DNA of 61,517 nt, taken from Spirochaetia bacterium (lineage in GTDB: Bacteria > Spirochaetota > Leptospiria > Turneriellales > JAOUFE01). The stretch lies in assembly GCA_029857955.1 (NCBI GenBank), contig JAOUFY010000007.1, positions 1 to 61,517 of the forward strand. The letters are read 5' to 3'. Position 1 is the first letter of the stretch. Every line of letters begins with the position of its first letter. Under the pieces are notes generated by a model. The model did not search any database. It was given only the letters and a program-made list of their open reading frames with translations, and was not told the DNA's origin. The position numbers and the translations under genes are program-made. Of this stretch, positions 16,290 to 25,713 are shown piece by piece.

Positions 16290-17775
16290 AAGAAAATTTA
16301 TTATTAAAATCTGAAGAATACGCTGAAAATGCGCTGTTAATCAATAAATAGTCAAGACGCTGCATAAAAGTGTCTGCATCTTCAAAGTTTGTAGGTCTTA
16401 TAACGAAGCCGCCGTTTAATTTAGTTGTGTGTTTAAAATATTTATGCGTCAAGTTTTGAATGATTCCAGGAACCTTTTCCAGGTTTATTAAATCAACTTT
16501 CTCTCTGGTATCATTGAAACTATCTTTATTGATCACGCTTTTAACTTCATAAAGAAATGCAAACTTGGCTCGATCAAGTCTGGCTGAGACCAATGGCTTT
16601 AATTGTATTTTGTCAAGCTCAACAATAATATCCTGCGACCAGGAACGGGTGGTTTCCGGGCTTACCCTGTTTAAATCTGTTATTTCAAAAACCACTACCG
16701 CAAAATTTTGTGATGAACCAAGTTTTTCTTTCACTATAAAATAAAAGTAAGGGTAATTATAGAAATCAGTTTCAGAATCTGTCACGGCCTTATCATATAC
16801 CCTTTGCATAAAAAGTGAATCTGAATATCGGGTACAAAGCGAAATTAGAGTATCCAGAGAATGTTGATCGATTTCAGATGCAAGTCCGGTAAATTGTAGC
16901 TTGATTAGACCAAACAAGAGATTTCGATAATGCAAAGGAATAAATAAAAGATTTTTATCGTGAGATAGTAAAGGTTCTCTCCATGTATTGTCTGATAAAT
17001 TCAGTATTTCATTTGGAAGATTTTCTATTGCAGCGTCACCCTTGATACTTAAATTTCCGGTTTTTTCCATCACATGTTTCCATATTCCAGATTCACGACT
17101 GTAAAACGCTATTGTACTGGTTGAAAAATTTTTTTCAATTGTATCCAATAAAAGCAATATTTTATTAGAAAGAAATGTATTATCATTTGATATTTTGTAA
17201 TTACCCGTACCCTTAGTTTCATGTTTTCTAGATACTTCATTTACAATATCTTTTTCAATTTTTTTACCAGGATCAAATAACAATACCATCAATATGATTA
17301 AAAGCATAAATGCATATACGATAGGAATCAATATTAATTTTGAATCATTTTCAAGCATGCTTTGAAAAAATTGTTGCAGGGAAATATTTTTTTTACTGAT
17401 GACCCAAATCGAATATCCGCTGGTGAAAGGTAAGTGTAAATAAGCATATTCTTTAAGCTCTGTACTTTTATATGTTTTTAATATCGTTCCATAGTCATAC
17501 CTGTTTACCCTTGATGGTTCATAAAGACTGCCAAGAAGTTTTGATTTTTGATTTAAAATAAGTATCACCGCTGTAGTATGTGACTCCCTGAAGATACTAG
17601 GTAATTTATCGATCATTTCATTTGTATTTTTTGAAAAAGTCCGGATCCGTTCAACTTGTTTTTTTATGGTTTCATCTTTGACATTTTTAAAGTTATGATA
17701 AAAATAATAAGGGAGGGCTATTCCCAAAAAAATCCATATGAACAATAAAATAGCGGCAAAAATCTTTTTCATCAT
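16270..17775 (-). CDS. Membrane sensor protein with degenerate GGDEF-like domain
   Basis: The 501-residue protein has a TM helix at about 5-27, an extracytoplasmic sensor region (about 28-150), a second TM helix (LILIPIVYAFMLLIILMVLL, about 147-167) and a cytoplasmic part. The cytoplasmic part has a GAF-like middle region and a C-terminal domain arranged like a diguanylate cyclase: TDFYNYPYFYFIV in place of T-G-L-x-N-R-x-x-F, then FAVVVFEITDLNRVSP, then ARLDRAKFAFLYE where GGDEF should be, and LNGGFVIRP near the end. Without GGDEF residues it cannot be an active cyclase. It may instead bind a ligand or relay a signal to the overlapping CheX-like protein. Confidence 0.6.
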   Translation of the reverse strand: MMKKIFAAILLFIWIFLGIALPYYFYHNFKNVKDETIKKQVERIRTFSKNTNEMIDKLPSIFRESHTTAVILILNQKSKLLGSLYEPSRVNRYDYGTILKTYKSTELKEYAYLHLPFTSGYSIWVISKKNISLQQFFQSMLENDSKLILIPIVYAFMLLIILMVLLFDPGKKIEKDIVNEVSRKHETKGTGNYKISNDNTFLSNKILLLLDTIEKNFSTSTIAFYSRESGIWKHVMEKTGNLSIKGDAAIENLPNEILNLSDNTWREPLLSHDKNLLFIPLHYRNLLFGLIKLQFTGLASEIDQHSLDTLISLCTRYSDSLFMQRVYDKAVTDSETDFYNYPYFYFIVKEKLGSSQNFAVVVFEITDLNRVSPETTRSWSQDIIVELDKIQLKPLVSARLDRAKFAFLYEVKSVINKDSFNDTREKVDLINLEKVPGIIQNLTHKYFKHTTKLNGGFVIRPTNFEDADTFMQRLDYLLINSAFSAYSSDFNNKFSFDPKKP

Positions 17776-17900
17776 TTATATTATCGGAAATTCACAAAAA
17801 AGCATGAGTCTTGCAGGCATAAGTTTCTATTAAAATAAACTGATTTGAAATTTGTTCGACAATTATGACATCGACATCAGAAAATTATATTCGTATGGGG

Positions 17901-17948
17901 TAAGCAGGTACCGTGTACCTGCTGAAGGGGCAGACTTGCCCCTGCTTA
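17901..17948. repeat. GC-rich double-hairpin intergenic element
   Basis: Within a 294-base AT-rich gap (17776-18069) there is a compact G+C-rich island. AGCAGGTAC (17903-17911) pairs with GTACCTGCT (17915-17923) over a 3-base loop, and AGGGGCA (17926-17932) pairs with TGCCCCT (17937-17943) over a 4-base loop. In an alternative fold TAAGCAGG (17901-17908) pairs perfectly with CCTGCTTA (17941-17948), enclosing the rest. The composition contrasts with the surroundings, as in REP-like elements. The rest of the gap shows nothing clear. Confidence 0.6.
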
Positions 17949-18069
17949 AAGATTTCCCAATAATAAATACAGGCGGCAGCTGCATTTGATAACAGTTGCA
18001 ACCCAATTAATAATTCTTGTTTATATTTTCAGTACTTGACAGTAGATTTTAAATGAAAAAACCATCTGT

Positions 18070-18633
18070 ATGGGATTTTCTATAATCTATAAATGGCAAG
18101 TTTACAATGTTAAACGTAAAATAGATAAACTAACACGCAAAATATTTTATAGTATATCTGCCAATAATGAAGATCCGCTAGAGTATGGTAATATACGTAG
18201 AGCAGACGACTGGTGTACTGTTAAAGAAGATATAATCCACTGGATAATTTTAGTGGATATAATCATCGGTAAGCCTGTTCAATACATCATTACATACTCT
18301 ATACTTGAAAAAAAATATTACTGTTATGCCACCACAGATAAAAATAATTATTCAAGCGTTCTGCAGTTTGCAACAAGCGAAACAAAAGAACTTGAGTTTA
18401 GACTTACTGAGCTTGCCAATCATATTCCCAGCTTGCGAGAGCGCAGATTAAGGGAGTTTTTATTTAATGAATCTAAAAATGCCCCGGGCCGAAAATGGTG
18501 GGCAAAATTTTTATTTCGCCGCGGAAAAACGGAAGATTACTTAAACGGAAAAATTGAAAATTTATACAATCAAGGTCGAATATCTAAAAAAGAATTGGAG
18601 CGACTTAAAAATTACATCACAAACCTGATTTAA
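18070..18633 (+). CDS. Conserved-looking protein of unknown function
   Basis: I do not recognise this 187-residue protein. The N-terminal half alternates strands and Trp-rich segments (DDWCTVKEDIIHWIILVDII, PVQYIITYSILEKKYYCY). The C-terminal half is basic and helical (SLRERRLREFLFNE, WWAKFLFRRGK, ISKKELERLKNYI). There is no signal peptide and no definite TM helix. The start at 18070 has no clear ribosome site. It converges with serS with only seven bases between the two stops. Confidence 0.5.
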   Translation: MGFSIIYKWQVYNVKRKIDKLTRKIFYSISANNEDPLEYGNIRRADDWCTVKEDIIHWIILVDIIIGKPVQYIITYSILEKKYYCYATTDKNNYSSVLQFATSETKELEFRLTELANHIPSLRERRLREFLFNESKNAPGRKWWAKFLFRRGKTEDYLNGKIENLYNQGRISKKELERLKNYITNLI

Positions 18634-18640
18634 TCGCTAA

Positions 18641-19912
18641 TCATTTCATCAATGAATATATTTTTTCCCAGTCTACATTACCGTCTTTTGTCTGATAGTA
18701 TTCCAGCAAGGCAGCAATAAGACGACCAAGAGCTACGCCGGAACCATTGATTGTATGTACAAATTCGTTTTTCCCTGTTGATGTATTTTTATATCGAATT
18801 TTCGCGCGTCTTGCCTGAAAATCCCTGAAATTAGAACATGATGAAATCTCCATCCATCGATTAAGTCCCGGCAGCCAAACTTCAAGATCATAGGTTTTTG
18901 CAGATGAAAACGATGTGTCGGTTGAGCATAGCAACATTTTTCGGTAATGCAGCTGAAATTTCTTTAAAATATCTTCAGCGTCAGCTGTTAGTTTTTCAAA
19001 TTCCTCCCGCGAATTTTCAGGGGTAACGAATTTTACCAGTTCAACTTTTTGAAACTGATGAACTCGAATAAGTCCGCGTGTGTCTTTTCCGGCGCTTCCA
19101 GCTTCCCGTCTAAAACAGGCGGTAGCGCTCGTGAGTTTTATAGGCAGTTGTTCTTCAGAAATAATTTCGTCGGCGTAGAGATTGGTTAACGGTACTTCCG
19201 CTGTAGGAATTAAATTAAGCTCGTCAGCCTCCAGGGTATAAAACTCTCCTGCAAATTTTGGAAGCTGGCCTGTTCCATACATCGCCGCATTGGCTACAAT
19301 TAGCGGAACAGTTCTTTCTTCATAACCTTTTTTTTCATGAGTTTCCAGTAAAAAATTAATTAATTTTCTTTCCAGTTTTGATATCTCTGTATTATAAACA
19401 TAAAATCGCGAGCCCGATAATTTCACACCCCGTTTAAAGTCGACGAGATCCAGATTTTCTGCAATATCATAATGAGGTTTTACAGTAAAACTATATTCAG
19501 GTTTTACGCCAAATTCATAAACAACTTTATTTTCTTCTTCGCTTTCTCCTTTCGGTACGTCTTCTTCAAGTACATTTGGTATCATCAGCATCAGTTTTTC
19601 ATAATTTTCGTCAATTTGAGTCAGTTCATCTTTTTGTTGCTTTAACGATTCGCTGATTTGGCGCACTTCATTTTTTATCGTTTCAATTTTTTGTTGATCC
19701 GTATTTTGAGAGGAACTTTGAAGCTGACCAATTTCTTTTGAAAATGCATTTCTTTTACTCTGTAAATTTTCAGAGCTTGTCATGAGATCCCGACGTTTTT
19801 TATTTAATTCAACAAGACTTAAAAAAATAGAAATATCTTCATTTCTTTTCTTTAAACTTTTTTCTAAAATATCCAAACCTTCATCGCTTTTTAAAAGAGA
19901 GGGATCAATCAT
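18641..19912 (-). CDS. serS: Seryl-tRNA synthetase
   Basis: Class II aminoacyl-tRNA synthetase charging tRNA(Ser). The 423 residues start MIDPSLLKSDEGLDILEKSL, followed by the long antiparallel coiled-coil arm that grips the tRNA (about residues 30-105). The catalytic core shows TAEVPLTN, motif 2 FRREAGSAGKDTRGLIRVHQ and motif 3 NGSGVALGRLIAALLEYYQ. The frame stays open for 41 more codons upstream, but that part is unlike the family, and a short ACAGG site lies just before ATG 19912, so I use that start. Confidence 0.95.
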   Translation of the reverse strand: MIDPSLLKSDEGLDILEKSLKKRNEDISIFLSLVELNKKRRDLMTSSENLQSKRNAFSKEIGQLQSSSQNTDQQKIETIKNEVRQISESLKQQKDELTQIDENYEKLMLMIPNVLEEDVPKGESEEENKVVYEFGVKPEYSFTVKPHYDIAENLDLVDFKRGVKLSGSRFYVYNTEISKLERKLINFLLETHEKKGYEERTVPLIVANAAMYGTGQLPKFAGEFYTLEADELNLIPTAEVPLTNLYADEIISEEQLPIKLTSATACFRREAGSAGKDTRGLIRVHQFQKVELVKFVTPENSREEFEKLTADAEDILKKFQLHYRKMLLCSTDTSFSSAKTYDLEVWLPGLNRWMEISSCSNFRDFQARRAKIRYKNTSTGKNEFVHTINGSGVALGRLIAALLEYYQTKDGNVDWEKIYSLMK

Positions 19913-20095
19913 GCCTGTCAAAAATATTTTTAGATTTTCTGCGTAAATAAATATAGTTTTGTTGCCTTGATCATATAAAAAATTAATGTTTTCATTAAAT
20001 TTATTTGTTAGTTTAATCTTTAATTTTATATACAAAAAGAGCTTAAAAATGCTGTTTTAAAATTCGATTACCGTTAATTTTATAATATTATATAT

Positions 20096-20707
20096 ATGGC
20101 TGAACATAAAGATTTTAAAAATTTCGACCCTTCATTGCTGTATGAATATGATTCTGTTAATAAAACGTATATTTTAAACCTTTCTATAAATTCATTTAAA
20201 AAAATGTACAACACCTGGGATTATTCTCCATATCGAAAAAGGGACATCAACGAAACTTTAATTAAATACATTGAGGATTGCTCTGCTGAAATACCTTTAA
20301 AACACAAAATGTCGATACATATGTACCTGCCTGAAAATGAAAAAAACGAAAACCAGGAGAAAGAAGGTATTAGCGCACTCAAATATTATTTTAAATATTT
20401 ACTTTATAAAAAGGTTCAGCAAAAAAGCAGATATTTAAAAAATGCAATGTTGTATGGACTTTCAGGGTTTTTGTTTTTAACGATGGCCTATATTTTTCAA
20501 AAACTGGGTGCTGAAAAATACTACCTGCCAATTTTACCAGATGGTCTTTTTATCGGAGGCTGGGTATTGTTCTGGGAAGTTTTTTCAATAATTTTTTTTC
20601 GTGTCAGAGAAATTTCACAATCAATAAAAGAATACTATCGCCTCAGTGAAGCTGAAATAACCTATCACTTTGGCAAAACCTTTCCAAAAACTATAAAAAC
20701 AAATTGA
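20096..20707 (+). CDS. Small membrane protein of unknown function
   Basis: The 203-residue protein has a soluble charged N-terminal domain (about 1-115), including SINSFKKMYNTWDYSPYRKR and a segment IPLKHKMSIHMYLPENEKNE. Two hydrophobic helices follow (AMLYGLSGFLFLTMAYIF, about 117-135, and LFIGGWVLFWEVFSIIFFRV, about 150-170), then a short charged tail. Both termini probably face the cytoplasm. I do not recognise the family. It is transcribed divergently from serS. A short CCCAA/TTGGG hairpin at 20716-20728 follows the stop and is a weak terminator candidate. Confidence 0.5.
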   Translation: MAEHKDFKNFDPSLLYEYDSVNKTYILNLSINSFKKMYNTWDYSPYRKRDINETLIKYIEDCSAEIPLKHKMSIHMYLPENEKNENQEKEGISALKYYFKYLLYKKVQQKSRYLKNAMLYGLSGFLFLTMAYIFQKLGAEKYYLPILPDGLFIGGWVLFWEVFSIIFFRVREISQSIKEYYRLSEAEITYHFGKTFPKTIKTN

Positions 20708-20882
20708 GATCGTGTCCCAAAACTTGGGCGCGCTCTTCCGGCTTAACGTGATTAATGTCAAAAAAAGCGTCAAATATACGGCACAAACCATTGATTAATA
20801 CATAACAAGCTTGTGTGCTTCACAATATTTAAAATTAATACGGTGCCACTTCAAGTTTGAACATGTATAAATTAAACAGACA

Positions 20883-22256
20883 TCAGTGCATGACTGATTT
20901 AAAATAATCGGAGTCATTGTAGGTTTTATACTTATTTAAATCAAGCGCTTTGCCGGTTGGCAAATCTTTGGCTTTTAAATCAGAAATATGCAGGCCATAA
21001 AAAAGAGAATATATGCCAACCGCAATGGCTTCCGCGTGAATTTCTTTAAACTTTTCAATCCGCTCTCGATCGTATTTATTATTTAAAAAACCAAGTTCAA
21101 TGTAAGCGCTGATGGCATTGATATAGGTGGGTAAAGACCATGTAGACCAATGAGGCTCTCTTATATCCGGTAATTTTTGTTCCGGCATTGCCTGATTCGC
21201 CAGAAGGCCCAGTCTGATAAATCGAAGAAGTTCATTAGCAGAATAAAGATTATCGCCCCCAACGCCTTCTGTGCCATTTTCCCTTCTCCATTTTTCAGGC
21301 TCCGACAGTTCACGCTTCCAGAATTCACCAGAAGGTATAAAACTTTTAAGGTGAATGGGAGTTGGTTTGGTTTCATCTGCCCTGAAATCCCACGATTTTC
21401 CCTGATATTTCCAGCTTATATAATCCTGTCTGATTCCTCGAAATAAAAATGGATCCGGATTTAAGCCGTCTTTATATGACCAGTAGCCTGTAAAATATAT
21501 CCATGCATCACACAGAAACCACTCAAATGCAGATCTGCTGCTGTCCATTTGAATCCAGTTAAGATATGGACTTTTTTTAAATTCACTTTTAATTTTTCTT
21601 TTTTCAGAATCGGTCCCATTTATATAGTCAATGGCTTGTTTATACGTTTCATACCCGGGGGTTACTACCGGAGCCATTGCACCATTTGTCGGCCCAACGC
21701 TGTCTAAATGCAACGAAACCACGAGATCTGGTTCATGAGCATTGATTCGACTTATTAGACCAAGACTCCTCTTTGAAGTTGTAAAATCTGGAAAATCAAA
21801 AAGTCGATATGGGGCATTGTAATCCCTGTCTGTTTTACCGTCTAAACGCTCAAAGTCTTTCATAGGATATCCATCGTCTCTTGACATAATGACATTTATG
21901 GCTTCTTTTGGCGCTTCGGCATTTTTATCATATTTTAATAAAATTTTGTGAAGCTGCAGTCGACCTTCTCTTGAACGTGACAAATCAAGAAGATTTTTCA
22001 CGCCAACTGCGATCTCATAGGCGATTTCACTTTCATATAAATTTTTATAATCAGCGCCCTGCTGATAAGGACTTAAATACTTTTTACCAACAGGATCATA
22101 TTTGTCTCCATGCAGCGAAACCGGATTTAAACTTAATCCGCCATGTCCTGGATCGAGCACAACAGTATATTTGTATGAGGATGCTGTTGAATAAAAAATG
22201 ATACCCGCTAAAATCAGTGGTATGATTCCAAAAAGTATTTTTATATTTATTTTCAT
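20883..22256 (-). CDS. N-acetylmuramoyl-L-alanine amidase (Amidase_3) paralogue 1
   Basis: The 457-residue exported protein has an N-terminal anchor (INIKILFGIIPLILAGIIFY) and an Amidase_3 zinc hydrolase fold: VVLDPGHGG supplies the first zinc His, the Glu of YESEIAYEIA the second ligand, and VVSLHLDS the third (His). A catalytic Glu is probably in YIELGFLNN near the end. A large insertion (about residues 220-340), with WFLCDAWIYFTGYW and FRGIRQDYISWKYQ, sits between the zinc site and the C-terminal helix. Such enzymes cut the amide between MurNAc and the peptide stem. It is the last gene of a five-gene operon, 10 bases after the N-formylglutamate amidohydrolase-like gene, and has a close paralogue at 29219-30580. 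Confidence 0.85.
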   Translation of the reverse strand: MKINIKILFGIIPLILAGIIFYSTASSYKYTVVLDPGHGGLSLNPVSLHGDKYDPVGKKYLSPYQQGADYKNLYESEIAYEIAVGVKNLLDLSRSREGRLQLHKILLKYDKNAEAPKEAINVIMSRDDGYPMKDFERLDGKTDRDYNAPYRLFDFPDFTTSKRSLGLISRINAHEPDLVVSLHLDSVGPTNGAMAPVVTPGYETYKQAIDYINGTDSEKRKIKSEFKKSPYLNWIQMDSSRSAFEWFLCDAWIYFTGYWSYKDGLNPDPFLFRGIRQDYISWKYQGKSWDFRADETKPTPIHLKSFIPSGEFWKRELSEPEKWRRENGTEGVGGDNLYSANELLRFIRLGLLANQAMPEQKLPDIREPHWSTWSLPTYINAISAYIELGFLNNKYDRERIEKFKEIHAEAIAVGIYSLFYGLHISDLKAKDLPTGKALDLNKYKTYNDSDYFKSVMH

Positions 22257-22266
22257 TTGATATTGC

Positions 22267-22962
22267 CTAAACCAATTTTTTTAATACATCTGATAAATTT
22301 ATCTTTATTTCATCATATTTTAATTTTTCTTTAAATAAACGTTGATTTATCTCCAGTTCAATACCTGCATAATCAGGTTGTTTAAACTTTTTCCTTAGAT
22401 AAGAAGTCATTCCATCCGTTACTCCTCGGTATGGATAGTTTCTTCTTACTATTATATTAAAATTTGTTTTTAAATTTAAAAAGTTTTTCCTTATGTCATT
22501 TGATATCTCTACTTCGATCGACCTGTCAGGGTCATACAACAGGCCAATATCTGCTTTCCTGGTTTTATTATTAAAAATTGGCGTAAAACTATGTATTGAA
22601 ACATGAATTACCTTTTTATGCTGTTTTACTTTTTCAGATACAAAATGTTCCACTTTTCTTCTATAAGGAAAATAATATTTTTCAACTATACTCTGCTTTT
22701 GATTTAAAGCTAATTTTCCAGAGTATTTTGAAAATAAACTTTTTGAGGATTCTGAACGATTTAAATCTATGAGTAATCGACTGCAATTGCCCGATATCGA
22801 TGTACAATTGATTTCTTTCGATAAAAATTTAAATAAATCAAGGGCTCCTTCATCATATCCCAAATGTGAGTTTAATACATTTGCCGGAATACATAAAATA
22901 TTGGAATATTCTCCAGGAATAAAATTTACGGCATGTTCGCATGTTAGTAATAAATATGACAT
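22267..22962 (-). CDS. N-formylglutamate amidohydrolase-family protein
   Basis: The 231-residue protein matches the N-formylglutamate deformylase (HutG2-type) family, a metallopeptidase fold. Visible family segments: LLTCEHAVNFIP with the early zinc Glu/His, NSHLGYDEGALDLFKFL, RLLIDLNRSE, VIHVSIHSFTP with the later ligand His, and GIELEINQRLF near the end. Known members release formate from N-formyl-L-glutamate. No histidine-degradation genes lie nearby. Here it sits between a GCS2 ligase gene (5-base gap) and an amidase gene (10-base gap), so the substrate is more likely a glutamyl conjugate made by the same operon. Confidence 0.85.
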   Translation of the reverse strand: MSYLLLTCEHAVNFIPGEYSNILCIPANVLNSHLGYDEGALDLFKFLSKEINCTSISGNCSRLLIDLNRSESSKSLFSKYSGKLALNQKQSIVEKYYFPYRRKVEHFVSEKVKQHKKVIHVSIHSFTPIFNNKTRKADIGLLYDPDRSIEVEISNDIRKNFLNLKTNFNIIVRRNYPYRGVTDGMTSYLRKKFKQPDYAGIELEINQRLFKEKLKYDEIKINLSDVLKKLV

Positions 22963-22967
22963 GCCAA

Positions 22968-24260
22968 TTATTCTACAGTAAATATTTTATCATCAGAAAG
23001 GCAATACGAAAGCTCTCTGTATATTTTTATTAAAGTATTTTTATCAGGGTTATTCCCTGCTGCCTTTATAATTCTGGAGGCAAGGCTTCCATGAACTTTG
23101 TATTCTTCAACAAATAAATGATAGGCTTTTTTTTCTTCCCGGGTATAAAGTAAATCAAACAAATTGCTCCAGATTTCTCTGGCAGTAACGGGATTTTTAA
23201 AATTAAATATTTTTAAATACTCTGTGTTTTCAATTAGAGCCTGATCTCCCTCTTGAATACAATGATTAAAAATATCAACCATTTGCTTTAGGTTGAAATT
23301 ATGATATTCATCAAAATAATTTTCTTTTTCTTTAATCATCCATTTGATCACACTCGAAATGATTTGCAAAACGGCAAAATCGGCGGTGGCGCATTCCTGT
23401 GAGTCAATTATACGAATTTCTATGGCAGAGCGATCAAACCTGACAATGGCTCCTCTTGAGTTTAACCATTCAAATTGCAATATACCGCCTGGATCATGAG
23501 GAGAAACTGCCTGATACATTTTATTTAAAATTAATGTTTTATAGTCATTTGTCGAATTAATAATTTCAGGAATAATTTCGGCGCCAATTTCCGGTATAAT
23601 ACTCTGGTTGTTTTGATAATAACCAAGCCTGGAGTCCATTTTTAATGTAGGTCTGCCCTCTACTATCGGCGAAGAGGCTGACAGGGCGGGAATTATTGGC
23701 AAAATATAACGAATCGCACTGTGAAGTTTTTTAAATTCTTCTTCGCCAGAAAAGGGCAAATTTAAGTGAACGCTTTGTAAATTGATCCACCCATGATTTT
23801 TACAATTAAATATTTTATCATAAGTAATAAAAATTTCTGATAATTCAAACGGCCAGAGCTGAACATTTGCGGTTGAGGGATTTAAAAATGGATGCATTCC
23901 CGTAGGCATCAGCATTGCATTATAGTTTTTTAAAATTGAATTTGCTAGCGTAATATTTTTATTAAATAACTTTTCTTTGCCTAAAAGGGTTTTCTCAGGA
24001 CTGGAAAAGTTAAATTCAATGAGATGGCGCGCAAGCTCATTGCACCATGTAATTTCTCCATGAGAAACTTCGTTAACAACATTACCATCATCTTTTAAAA
24101 GTGTATCTGCAATAGGACAAATTTCAAGACTGTCGCGATCAACGATGATGTATTCAATTTCAACGCCATGCGCTTCAAAAAGTTTCAACGTTACTTGATT
24201 ATTTAGTGAAGACTTTTCGACGTCGGAATGGATATCTGACATAGGTTGCGGCTCCAGCAT
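22968..24260 (-). CDS. GCS2-family carboxylate-amine ligase (glutamate-cysteine ligase-like)
   Basis: The 430-residue protein belongs to the GCS2/YbdK-type glutamate-cysteine ligase family within the glutamine-synthetase fold. Signatures are FEAHGVEIEYIIVD (metal/substrate Glu), MPTGMHPF, LQSVHLNLPF, ALSASSPIVEGR and IEIRIIDSQECATADFAV. Such enzymes use ATP to join the gamma-carboxylate of glutamate (or another acid) to an amine. It is encoded 4 bases after the RimK-like ligase and 5 bases before the N-formylglutamate amidohydrolase-like gene. A second start at codon 7 (MSDIHSDVE) is possible. Product unknown; a gamma-glutamyl peptide or amide is the best inference. Confidence 0.85.
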   Translation of the reverse strand: MLEPQPMSDIHSDVEKSSLNNQVTLKLFEAHGVEIEYIIVDRDSLEICPIADTLLKDDGNVVNEVSHGEITWCNELARHLIEFNFSSPEKTLLGKEKLFNKNITLANSILKNYNAMLMPTGMHPFLNPSTANVQLWPFELSEIFITYDKIFNCKNHGWINLQSVHLNLPFSGEEEFKKLHSAIRYILPIIPALSASSPIVEGRPTLKMDSRLGYYQNNQSIIPEIGAEIIPEIINSTNDYKTLILNKMYQAVSPHDPGGILQFEWLNSRGAIVRFDRSAIEIRIIDSQECATADFAVLQIISSVIKWMIKEKENYFDEYHNFNLKQMVDIFNHCIQEGDQALIENTEYLKIFNFKNPVTAREIWSNLFDLLYTREEKKAYHLFVEEYKVHGSLASRIIKAAGNNPDKNTLIKIYRELSYCLSDDKIFTVE

Positions 24261-24264
24261 ACGA

Positions 24265-25713
24265 TCATCGAAGCTCTTCCATTCGGTTTAAAAACGATAA
24301 AGCAAGTTGATCATATAATTTTTTCCCATAAACTCTATCTTCATAACCATAGTTAAGGTTTGGGTTGTCGTTTACTTCAATAACATAACACTTGTCATTA
24401 ACAACTTTTAAATCGACCCCATAGAGACCACGGCCGATCAAAGCACAGGCTTCAATTGAAGTTTTAATTACAATTTCAGGAACTTTCTCAAGAGATAAAA
24501 CTGAAGTATTTCCATATCGAGATTTATCGCTGCGATTCCAGTTCATCACCTGCCAGTGTTGAGATGCCATATGATACTTACATGCATAGATGGGAATACC
24601 ATCGATCAAACCAATTCGCCAATCAAATTCCGTAGGCATAAACTCCTGTATAAGTAGTAAATCAGATTTTTGAAATAACTCTTTTACGCTCGCCATCAGC
24701 TCGGTATTATTTATTGCTTTGCTTACACCTTGAGAAAACGAACTGTCAGGCTGTTTTAATATAACAGGGAAATGAAGCTGAGAAGCTATTTCATTAACAT
24801 TATCTTTTGAAATGATTAATGTCGAAGGCGACGGTATGTTATTGATTTTTAAAAGTTCTGCCAGATATACCTTGTTTGTACATCGTATTATAGAAACAGG
24901 GTCATCTATAACGGCAAGCCCTTCCATTTCAGCACGTTGAGCAAATCGATAGGTGTGATGATTTACAGCCGTTGTCTCTCGTATAAACAAACCGTCAAAT
25001 TGAGAGATTCTTCCATAATCAGAACGATCAATCATTTCTACGCCAATACCCATACGCGAAGCTGCTCTGGAAAATTTCTCAAGCGACCTCGCATCAGAAG
25101 GCGGTTCTTTTTCGCTTTCATTGACAAGGATTGCCATATCAAAACGCGTTTTTTTACGAACGGGAATGCGATATTGTTTTTTAAAAAATGAATCCGCAAA
25201 TTCAATGAGAGACGGCCAGTGGGACTCGGGAACATGCCTTGCAGAAATTGAATTCATTGTTTTTAAAATCCATTTTTTTTTAACTTTTTGAAAACTAACT
25301 TTTAATAATGGCGCAGGAAACAGATTAAAAAGCGCAATACTCAGGCGTTCATGTTTTCTTTCTATGGTTTTTCCGAAATATATGTTAAGATCAAACTGAT
25401 CAGATTCAATTTTTTCAAAAAGTTTATCCCACATATCTTCGATATCAGAAACAGCAAGGCGACTTGTACTTACAGATCGCATATCTGTGATGGTTTTAAC
25501 ATTCGGCAAAACCATATGATTTCGAGCTTCGGCAAGAAGTGAAACATAATAACCTATTCCCTGATAACGATATGTATGACAAAGATTGTAAACTTTATAG
25601 TGACTCTCGCTATATTTTGGATTCGTCAGGTATTCTTTTGCCTGAATAACAGGAACCCCCCTGATTTCAGATGGCCATCGAAAATTTCCAGAAGTAACAA
25701 TTAAATTAGCCAT
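24265..25713 (-). CDS. RimK-like ATP-grasp ligase with RLAN N-terminal domain
   Basis: The 482-residue protein has two parts. The N-terminal part (about residues 1-160) fits the RLAN domain found before RimK-like ATP-grasp modules, with YNLCHTYRYQGIGYYVSLLAE. The C-terminal ATP-grasp ligase (about 200-478) has FIRETTAVNHHTYRFA, the ATP-lysine strand FPVILKQPDSSFSQGV, LIQEFMPTEFDWRIG and the metal site CYVIEVNDNPNLNYGYED. RimK-type enzymes form amide bonds, often adding Glu to a peptide or small acceptor. Its start overlaps the C39-like gene by 8 bases. It is the second gene of the five-gene operon and the likely second bond-forming step with GCS2. Confidence 0.88.
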   Translation of the reverse strand: MANLIVTSGNFRWPSEIRGVPVIQAKEYLTNPKYSESHYKVYNLCHTYRYQGIGYYVSLLAEARNHMVLPNVKTITDMRSVSTSRLAVSDIEDMWDKLFEKIESDQFDLNIYFGKTIERKHERLSIALFNLFPAPLLKVSFQKVKKKWILKTMNSISARHVPESHWPSLIEFADSFFKKQYRIPVRKKTRFDMAILVNESEKEPPSDARSLEKFSRAASRMGIGVEMIDRSDYGRISQFDGLFIRETTAVNHHTYRFAQRAEMEGLAVIDDPVSIIRCTNKVYLAELLKINNIPSPSTLIISKDNVNEIASQLHFPVILKQPDSSFSQGVSKAINNTELMASVKELFQKSDLLLIQEFMPTEFDWRIGLIDGIPIYACKYHMASQHWQVMNWNRSDKSRYGNTSVLSLEKVPEIVIKTSIEACALIGRGLYGVDLKVVNDKCYVIEVNDNPNLNYGYEDRVYGKKLYDQLALSFLNRMEELR

